NCBI GenBank assembly: GCA_026122225.1
Contig: JANEZZ010003055.1
Location: 434,001 to 498,000, forward strand
Reading direction: 5' to 3'
DNA: 64,000 bases
Origin: Heloderma charlesbogerti
Taxonomy: Eukaryota > Chordata > Lepidosauria > Squamata > Helodermatidae
Part shown: in pieces, positions 55,639-64,000 of the stretch
Layout of the letters: every line of letters starts with the position of its first letter
Numbering within the stretch: position 1 is the stretch's first letter
Notes under the pieces: generated by a model
Databases searched by the model: none
Told to the model about the DNA's origin: nothing
What the model saw: only the letters and a program-made list of their open reading frames with translations
Made by a program: the position numbers and the translations under genes

Positions 55639-56687
55639 GATGTACTGTATTTCTTTTTAAATTATAATGATCATCTCTAAATTTGCATTGATACATATGA
55701 ATTAGCATATGCAAGTTAGTGTCTTCTTTGGCTCTCTTTTTTGGTGACGTGTGTCCTTTAATTTTTTTTTTCACAATCCACAAGTGGCCACTCCCCTACT
55801 CTATACAGTGGGGGGTGGGGAGACATCATTTTGGCCATCCTGGAAATAAAGCAAGGTGCTGCAAATATGTGGACGACGTCCACCACATCCGTGCATCAGT
55901 GGAGGCGGGTGACGGGTGACGCAGCAGGGCAAAAGGCTTCTAGTGCTGCCTTGTTCCTGGGCTGTCTTTTCTGACATTGTGGCAACAAATCGCCTGCCCT
56001 CATGGTGGCAGTGTGAGTCAGATTGGCCTCTCAGACTGGTTGAGTAGGATTTTTTTTTTAAAAAAAATGGATCCCCACCCTACCCCCACATTTCTAAAAA
56101 AAATATTTATTTATTCATTTATTTGGTCATGGCACCGGGGTTTTTTGCCTTCTCAATACTGCACCTAACAGGGATTGGTAAAACTGGCGGAAAGGGGAGC
56201 ACCAGATAAAAGGACAGTTACGTAGCAGGGCAGTGTGGGAGAGAAGAGCAGGAAGTGAGGCACTGGAGCACCTTGACGTTAACTGGGGATCTCTCAGATT
56301 GGCCTCTTGGGGCTCTGGGGCTCTAGGGTCCAGGAAAGGACCCTCTGTGAGACTAAACTGGATCACACACCTAAAGCGTTGTGTCTTGGGGGGTATGGAG
56401 ACTCGGAAGGGCTTCCCTCCAGACTTAAAGGGGTGGCCTGACAGGCCGAGGCCAGGCACGATGCTGGCTCCAGCCTGGGGCAGGGCAGGTTTACCCAGCA
56501 AAGATGGGATAGAAGGGGCAGGTTCTGGAAGTATCTCCAGGCTCAGGCTCATCCCACACGGATTGTGTTGCTGCAGATCCCGATATCTGAGTGTTGCCTC
56601 TTTCCTTCTGGTACATCTACAAATGCTACTGGGTGATGTCGATGGAGAGATGATAAGCTTTTGTATCACTTGACTGCTGACTAATGG
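55639..56687. other. No gene seen
   Basis: Unrecognised intronic DNA. Confidence 0.4.
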
Positions 56688-56915
56688 AAAGCCAGTGTGG
56701 TGTAGTGGTGAGAGTGTTGGACTAGGACTCGGGAGATCCGGGTTCTAGGACCCACTCGGCCATGAAGCTCACTGGGTGACTTTGGGCCAGTCCCAGATTC
56801 TTAGTCTAACCTACCTCACAGGGTTGATGTGAGGATAAAACTGAGAGGAGGAGCACCATACATGCTGCCCTGAGCTCCTTGGAGGAAAGGTGGGATATTA
56901 ATATAATAAACAAAG
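56688..56915 (+). mobile_element. tRNA-derived SINE with L2-like tail, plus strand, best copy
   Basis: The head has GTGTAGTGGTGAGAGTGTTG (A-box-like) and GGTTCTAGGACCC (B-box-like). Then CATGAAGCTCACTGGGTGAC, ACCTACCTCACAGGGTTGAT and the tail GGAAAGGTGGGATATTAATA. Its seven copies define the family in this window. Confidence 0.88.
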
Positions 56916-56989
56916 AAAAAACAGATGGTGGTGGCCAGTTGATGTTTCTGGAGCTATTAGAGGTTCCTCGCTCAGAGGTTTCTGAGGGC

Positions 56990-57555
56990 TCCATAATGTT
57001 TGTGACTATCCGAACATATAAGACCGATTCTAGCCTGCTTGCACTGGCTGCCTATATGCTTCCGAGCCCAAGTCAAAATTATGGTTTTGACCTATAAAGC
57101 ATTCCACGGCTCAGGACCACAGTACCTGATGGAACACCTGTCCCGGCATGAACCAATCTGTACACTACACACTGCATCTAAGGCCCTCCTGCAGGAGCCT
57201 CGTCCGAGGGAGGCTCAGAGGGTAGAAACAAGGAAGAGGGCCTTCTCGATGGCGGCCCCCCATTTATGGAACAATCTCCCTGATGAGGCACACCCAGAGC
57301 CAACGTGGTCATCTTTTCAACCAGGTTAAAAGTGCCCTCTTTTCTCAGGCATTTGGCAGCTTATAAGGAGTCTCTAGGTGATTGTTTTAAATTATTTGAG
57401 ATATTTGTTGTTGTTGTGTGTGCTGTTTGTTCTATGTCATTACGTGAATGTTATTATACTTTATATAATGTATTTTAATGGGTTTTTAAAAAAAAATAAA
57501 TTGTGAACTGCCCAGAGAGCTTTGGCTATGAGGTGATATAGAAATATAATAAAAG
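56990..57555 (+). mobile_element. L2 LINE 3' end fragment
   Basis: Translation gives LHWLPICFRAQVKIMVLTYK, then REAQRVETRKRAFSMAAPHL and WNNLPDEAHPEP, the L2 C-terminal block order. The tail at 57505-57555 is AACTGCCCAGAGAGCTTTGG, then ATATAGAAATATAATAAAA. Confidence 0.87.
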
Positions 57556-58441
57556 GAATGAAATGAGCTAGGACATATTTCAGATGCTTGGCTATATGCT
57601 TAGGAAAAGTAGCTGGAGTGGAAATATAACCAACAGTGAAGTGTTGGGTCAGGAAAGAGAAGTTGTGGTGGTAGGTGGGGATCCAAATACATAATGTTGT
57701 ATTGTTATGGAACTGATGCTGCTTCTCTGGCTGTCTGGGTCCTTCTCTGATTCTCCATGCTAAACATGTACATTCATAACAAACAAACACACACACAATA
57801 AACCAGAAGGCTATAGTACTCTCTCCTCCCAGCGGAAACAAATCCTGTAGCTTCCCACGGCTCAGCAAAGCAGAGAAGCACACACACAACACAACACAAC
57901 ACAGTACTAATGCAATACACAATACAAATGCTATCCTTATGCTTCTGTTCAGTTACTTTTAATCTATAATAATACTAGAGGATGTGTGTCTGTCTGCCCA
58001 TCCATCTGTCAGCACAGTGACAAAACTGTGACACCTAGACACCTGAAACTTGGTATGCATACTAAGGGCATGCAGCTCTGGGTTATTTTGTTTTTCAAAC
58101 ACATTAATTCATTTCAGTTAATGTAAATATTACCATGTGGCTGAAACGTGCAGTAACATCTTCAGCCACTAGGGGCAGGCATCCGTAACCATCACATAGC
58201 ATAGTCCATACAATTTTAAGTGAGGGGAGATTAGTAGGCTGAGAGACACAGTTATATAGCTGCCCTCTCCCTCCTGCTGTGAAGCACCCCTAATTGTTGA
58301 TGGGAAACTTTAAGGCTCCTGTTCTTTCTTCTTATAGTTCTTTATATTATCTTTTGAATGGACTGGGACTGGCCAGCCCTTCAGATAGAAGATGCCTTCA
58401 GTCCTGTCAAGTAGGACACATGGGCACCCTAAGCATTTCTA

Positions 58442-58443
<2 letters not shown>
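57556..58443. other. No gene seen; unassigned repeat-like stretch at 57965-58200
   Basis: GTGTGTCTGTCTGCCCATCC, then CCTGAAACTTGGTATGCATA, has the look of a dispersed repeat, but no second copy is in the window. Confidence 0.35.

Positions 58444-58522
<79 letters not shown>
58444..58522. repeat. Compound (GT)n(GA)n microsatellite
   Basis: About 18 GT units followed by about 21 GA units. Confidence 0.95.
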
Positions 58523-58526
<4 letters not shown>

Positions 58527-60934
58527 TGCTCTCCCTGAGGAACAACCCAGACTGGGGCATCAAAAGAAGCATCGTGTAAAATATTGATATTTATTAAAAT
58601 AATGCCAGATATCATTCTTTCTTTTCATCATGGGACAACTAAGAATGTTTTAAAGGTGGTAGAGGGAGAGCCTGTATTAGCTTGCTCAGAAACCTGGTGA
58701 GGGCAGAAGGCTGGTTAGATAACACTAGCTTCTCTCCCACTTAGTCTCCAGCCTAACAAAGCAAAACACATCAAGGAACTGAATATTATGGGTGGGGGAG
58801 ATCAAAATCAATAAGGAGCTGAAAATCAATAAAGAGGTTCTGTGCACAACAGCTTCTGAGCAAGAACAGTCTACCTGAGCAGTGAGAATGTGGAATTTCA
58901 GCAGGGACATTGACATTTCAGCAGGGACATGGCAGCTCTTGAAGGAAACTGCATTTTTCAGGGCTCTTTCTGGGCCTGACATTCTGTGTAGCATCACCTT
59001 AGGCACCAACAATGGGACTGGGTAGACCTCTTTCTCTTCCTTTGCCTGTTCGCTGAGTTGGAGGGAAGGGGGGCAGATTTGAGGGCTTGGTGGGGAGGGA
59101 GTTACATGAGTGGGAGGGGAATTCTTCTCCAATTTACAATAAGCTGGAGGAGAATTTGGGCATGTGTCATGTTAGAGACCTCCAACACTCTTATTTCTGA
59201 GCCCAAACTCATTTTGAACTTGCCCTGTTGCCAGTTCTCTGAAGTGGAGATGCAGATAGAACTGGGAGTTGGCGCTGGGGTTAGAAATGACATTGATACC
59301 AAGGCCAGTGTTATGTTGGCATTGTGAGGCACTTGCCGAGGCCCACAACCCAGCAGGCTTCCCGCTGCCAATCTCCAGAGGCCTCACCTTACTGCTCTCG
59401 TTCCCCCCGCTCTTCCTGTGCTTGTCCATCTTCCCTCTGCAGGCATGGAAGAAGGAAGGAGCATCTTCCTCCACCCTTTGCTGTATCCCTCTGGGTGTTG
59501 TTGTAGATTGGACTCAGAGGGGGAGGGTAACAAAAAGAGCAACTGGAGGGGGAGATACTTCAGAAGAAGGGCACACTGAGCATATTCCCTGGCCCCCCAG
59601 GGGCCAGCAAAACCAGACGTCTGGTATATTTTGAAGTGCAGGTGTTGGACATGACAGTCTCCATAGGATGGATACAGTTAAGATGCAGAGTCACTCATGC
59701 AGATGCATGGCTCCAAGGAGAATTAAAAAATGCAGGCACCTGTGTTGATCCATATCAACAAACCGGTCCCAGCAGTTTTCATCACCAGGAGCAAGTCTTT
59801 TGTAAAACTCATGGGTCTTAATTGCCTAGACAAGACCAAACCACCCCAAAATACTTTGCATTACAACAGGGAACAATATATTGTTGCTGGGAATATTCAC
59901 CCCCACACCCCACCCCTCAGCAACTGTGAGCATTTTGAGGGATGTTCGATCCCTGCTAATAAAAAAATCCCAGTGCTGCATCCCGGCAGCCCTGGCTCCA
60001 CTACAGCACTGGGGTGGGGAGGGGGGGCAGAGCTTGCATTGATTGATACCTTGCATGGACATTGACAAAGGGAAATATTGCTGTGACAGACTGGGGAACT
60101 AGCAGCATTCACAAGTAGCAGGTGCAAAGGATGGGTGATGGCCCCCCAAGGGATGTGCCAGTCCACCATCACCCAATTTAAATGTAGCATGGATGTACAG
60201 CTGCCATTTAACTTTCAAGTGCATCACTTTTAGCAGCTGTCGGCTGTAATCAAGATCAATTAAAATCAATGAGAGCTTTGTTAATGACTTCAAAGGGATG
60301 TAGTGTGCACCCATAATTATTCGTTGAGCATAAATGCACGTGTGCTTACAGAATGTATATAGTCGTTTTGCTCTGCCCCAACCTTCAAAATGTATAACTG
60401 CATCAGACTTTCCTTGAGGTCTGGAGAGACAGACATGGGCATGCTAGGAGACAGGTGAATCTATTGGGCTATTACAAGTAACTTCCTCTGAGCTTGGCTC
60501 TCTGCCTTGCTTTACATTCTGCCCACGTGTCGCCAGCTATCGGAACTGGTGGAGACTGACTGAGTGTGTATATATATACACACACCTCGTGCACAGCTAA
60601 TGAATTGGGTTGGATACAGTTAAGAGGCAGAGTCACTCACGCAGGCTGCCCTTAGAGAGATGCAGGACGCAGATAAAGTGAGGGAGAACTTGTACAGATT
60701 GAAGCAATGGATTTTTCAACAGATAGATTTGGAGAAGCAGTTCAGGCATCCATTAAGAATTGTGGGGAGGAAATCGACTTTTTGCAAATGTTTGCCTTTT
60801 CAGGGGGAGCTACTCTTTCTCTGTCAGCAGGGCTTTTGCAGGAATAATGGTTCAGCTCTCCAAATCCTTGGCCTAGTGTCCCTCTTTCCTTATCCCCAGA
60901 TTAATTCCCTGCTTTTCTTTGGGAATGATACAGT
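58523..60934. other. No gene seen; short direct repeat
   Basis: About 40 bp (GGATACAGTTAAGATGCAGA...GTCACTCA) at 59667 recurs at 60612 with few changes. Otherwise unrecognised. Confidence 0.45.
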
Positions 60935-61334
60935 TAGAGATGTATGAGAATTTCGTTTTTGCTTGCAAAACATGTGAGCATGCTCTGTTCGAAGCCCTGA
61001 ACGCAATTGCACGTGTCCCCCCAAAATGTTCGCAAATTGCTGGACATGTGCTCATGTTCAATTTGCACAACATTCCCAGTACAATGTTGCACAACTTTCC
61101 TAATTCCCAATTTGTGCAAATTTACCTTGACTGTACCAGTCCCACCATAGTCAACGGAAGAAAGTTGCGCAAATTCCACATTTAATAGCTGCTTAATCTG
61201 CACAATTTTCCTATATGTGCAGAGTGAGCATCAATAACAAACATGAAAGGAATCAGGAACGAGACAAGTGATGAGATGATGTTTGGAGAATACTAGCAAT
61301 CTTGAACTGAACATTGCTTGTTCACCCATCCCTC
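60935..61334. mobile_element. hAT-like non-autonomous element, type D
   Basis: TAGAGATG at 60935 and CATCCCTC at 61327-61334. The right end reversed (GAGGGATGGGTGAACAAGCA) matches the left end of the element at 40852. The flanks GATACAGT and ATACCAGT agree if one base is gapped. 400 bp. Confidence 0.7.
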
Positions 61335-62062
61335 ATACCAGTCTCCCACACACCCAGCTGAAGAGCCTTCATACAGTGGTGGGCAACGTCACATAGAGAA
61401 GAGGAAGTGGAGTCACTTTTTCAGTGGTCTCGATCATGTATAGAGACTAGAGAGCCATATAGTTGTTATGTGTGAGGGCTCTTCCTGGATGGAGTTTGGG
61501 CATGCATGACCCCTGCCTCCCAAGAATGTAGGAAGCGGCCTTACACCAACTAAAACAATTGGTCTGCATAGTCCAGTATTGCTTACACCAGCCTTCCCCA
61601 GCCTGGTGTCCTCCAGATGTTTTGAACTACAACTCCCTTCATCCCCAAACAGCCACAGTTTTGTGTATCTATTACACACAAATATTACAAATACTACAAC
61701 TTCAGTTGATAACGGGCCTCCTCCTTGAGCAGGCCCATCTCAGGCTTTTCCAGATGAGGATTTATTGAGGAATCACCATGGCTCATTCACTCACGTTTCA
61801 TGGGTGATCCAGATGGCGATGTCGTCCTTTGGTGATCTGCCTGTGTTTTGTTTTCCCAGCAATTCTCCCAGCTTTTTGCTTAACATAGAAAACCCATTAA
61901 GGAGGGCAAGGGCAGAACATTTTCTTTGATGGTGTGAACAGGAAAAATCGGAATGGAAGCAGGGTGGGAGGAGTTGTCTTTGGGGGAGGTAGATGACATG
62001 TTGGAGATAATTTTCCTTTCCTGATCGCTTGACATGCATTTCCTGTTGCAGATCCGTTTCCT
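61335..62062. other. No gene seen; half MITE
   Basis: Bases 61589-61660 hold one half of the CAGCCTTTC foldback family (CAGCCTTCCCCAGCCTGGTG). Confidence 0.45.
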
Positions 62063-62660
62063 GCAGCTCCTTCAAACTCTTCAAAACATTATCAGCCAAT
62101 GACTTAATTAATTGCTTCTTTTGCAGTTTTACTCCCAGAATCCAATGTGTTTAGCACCAGTACTGAAATCACCTGCTTACTTTGTAGCTTGCTTTGGTGC
62201 TTTTAAAGAAATGTATGTTAGTAGTATTCCAGAAGAACAGACTTGGGCAAGGACAATAAATAGAACTGTAAAAATTGTAAATCCTGAGACAGTTTTGCAA
62301 TAGCGGTGATGGAGGAGGATGGCAGGGGGAGCAAGGCTTTCTTTTTACATAGCAATGTTGTGCTGCCAAAGGGAGGGGGATCTGTTCAAAACTTGAAAAA
62401 GGCAACTGGTGCGATCTCCTTTGAGTTCTTCAAAACAGCATTAGCAACCACTTAGTTTTTGGTTTCCTTTGCTGTTTTACTCCTGGAACACAATACTAAA
62501 ATCAACTGCTTTACTTCATAGTTGTTGGGTTAAAAAAAAAAAAAAATGAATACAAATGTAGCGGTGTTCCAGAACAGACTTGTGCAAGGACTATAAATAA
62601 ACATGTGAGTGAGGTTTGTGATAGTGGAGGTGGGGCACTGAGGGTTTCCTTTTACAAAAC
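62063..62660. repeat. Diverged tandem duplication, period about 345 bp
   Basis: Bases 62063-62350 and 62413-62660 share ordered blocks: TCTTCAAAACA, GTTTTACTCC, ATTCCAGAAGAACAGACTTG against GTTCCAGAACAGACTTGTGC, AAGGACAATAAATA against AAGGACTATAAATA, and a G-rich end followed by CTTTTTACA or CTTTTACAA. Confidence 0.75.
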
Positions 62661-62704
62661 AGAGAGAGGGGAATTTGCTCAATCTGCTTTCAGCTGCTCG
62701 CCAG

Positions 62705-63053
62705 TAGGGATGTACGAAAGTCACTTACCTTTTCGAAGAGTGACATTCGCAGTGGGGGGGAGGTGCTCCGTCCCTCCCCGCAAAATTATCTCCGGCCGGC
62801 TCCACTCCGCTGAGATTCCGTAGAGCCACCGGCCAGGGCCGCCCGCAGCCGGACATCTGGCCACTGGGCAGCCTGCAGGGACGCAAATGGTGGCTGCCGT
62901 AGCTGCTGTCATTTGTGTCCCTGTATTTTGCCGTGATAGGCTACGTAAGTATTTACATAGCCTATCACGGCAAAAAAACCAAAAACAAACAGCGGATGCA
63001 AATGGCAGTGGGTACGGCGGCCGCCATTTGCGTTCCCTTTTTTCTTTGCCTGA
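62705..63053. mobile_element. hAT-like element, type A, 3'-truncated
   Basis: TAGGGATGTACGAAAGTCAC at 62705 matches the left end of 21120 and, reversed, the right end of 15273. The TAGGCTACGTAAGTATTTAC palindrome at about 62938 and a CGCAAATGGTGGC block are present, then the sequence stops matching near 63053. No CATCCCTA end. Confidence 0.82.
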
Positions 63054-64000
63054 TCAAAAGCCTGTTGATCCGCCACATACATGGAGGCCGTTCTTGCTTT
63101 GGAGTCACTATTTGGGAACTGGGGCAGGACATCCCATAGTAACAAACCATCCACCTCCTTCAGAAAGGGCTTCCTCTCATGGAAGAGTGCATACGTTCAT
63201 CCCTGTGTTTAGGGGGAGAGGGAGAGATGGTGATCCATTGAGGAAGGGCCTAATACTGGATGAGCTTCATGCTTTTAGAGCTGTCATTGACCTTGATATA
63301 AGTCGAGGCAACCAAACACTTCACTGAGTAGGTACTGAAGATCAAAGCCATTCCTTGATGGTAGTGGAGAGAGCACAGCTGGGCTGGCTCTTCAATTCAT
63401 AAAATCTTACTTTCCAAAAGTTCCTTCTAATACTTCCAACAAGAGAGAGAGAATATCAGTGGAAGAAGGAACTCACGCAAGCGAGGAGAGAATGCATTAG
63501 CTCTCCAGCTAACAGCATGCTCCTCTCCTATTATTCCCCCCCCCCTTAGCCTTTGAAACAGAACAATGGCCCAGAGCTTTCTCGGCAGATGGACAATGTG
63601 TGTGCCTTAACCACTTAATAGCCATTAGCCTAATTTTACGTATTGGAGCCAAATTAAATAATAAGTAAGAGGCTATGAAAAGCTGGTTTGGAGACTGTGT
63701 TACTGCCTTTCACTTGATAACCCTCCTCATAAACAGATGCTCCCTCTCTACCCTGTTAACCTTGCCTGAGAATGCAGAGGAGTGTCTGTGTGCACATGCT
63801 TGCAGACTTCTTTCTTTGCTTTGATAAGAGTGCCTCGTAAATTTTTTTTGGGGGGGCACCTTATTCCACTGGCAGCAAGAACCAGGAGGGGGAATTTTCC
63901 CAATCCAGAAAATATCTGCTGTCCCCTCCCCCCACGCCCCAGATCCTGCAACTGCGTGCGGTGGTAAAGAGCGAGTTAGACTTGTGCTTCTGCCCAAGCC
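63054..64000. other. No gene seen
   Basis: Unrecognised intronic DNA to the window end. Confidence 0.4.

Larger units (their letters stand above)
26617..64000 (+). other. 5' part of the first intron of the IgLON gene
   Basis: From the donor GTAGGAG at 26617 to the window end no second IgLON exon (first Ig-domain body) was found. IgLON genes are known for first introns of tens to hundreds of kilobases. The content is repeats, listed separately, and unique non-coding DNA. Confidence 0.65.

Overview
The window is vertebrate nuclear DNA, almost certainly from a squamate reptile (lizard or relative). The reasons are CR1 and L2 LINE copies, two near-full-length Sauria-type SINEs with a Bov-B-like 3' tail, tRNA- and 5S-rRNA-derived SINEs, many foldback DNA-transposon fragments and abundant (GT)n/(GA)n microsatellites. 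There are no operons or bacterial features.

One host gene is recognisable: the first coding exon, on the + strand at 26450-26616, of an IgLON cell-adhesion gene. It is best called NTM (neurotrimin/CEPU-1); OPCML is the alternative because the paralogues share this N-terminus. The exon holds the signal peptide and the start of the first Ig domain and ends at a GT donor. A CpG island of about 1 kb (about 25320-26310) lies just upstream. Everything from 26617 to 64000 is the beginning of a very long first intron, and 1-25300 is upstream flank. No other host exon could be supported.

The rest is transposon debris. Three minus-strand CR1 fragments lie at 929-4002, 10227-11546 and 14383-15782. A long, frame-damaged L2 LINE lies on + at 32400-35310, with shorter L2 3' ends at 21900, 29225, 38275, 49225 and 56990. 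SINEs of four kinds are scattered throughout.

The most unusual component is a group of non-autonomous, hAT-like elements that share the termini TAGGGATG...CATCCCTA and usually 8-bp target duplications, but have at least four or five unrelated interiors (called A to F here). Type A is GC/CpG-rich and built from alternating palindromes, including a perfect 50-bp palindrome at 15003-15052. One A copy (1370-2341) sits inside another A copy (1223-3052), which itself sits inside a CR1, and both insertions have exact 8-bp duplications. No transposase gene is present, so mobilisation must have been in trans.
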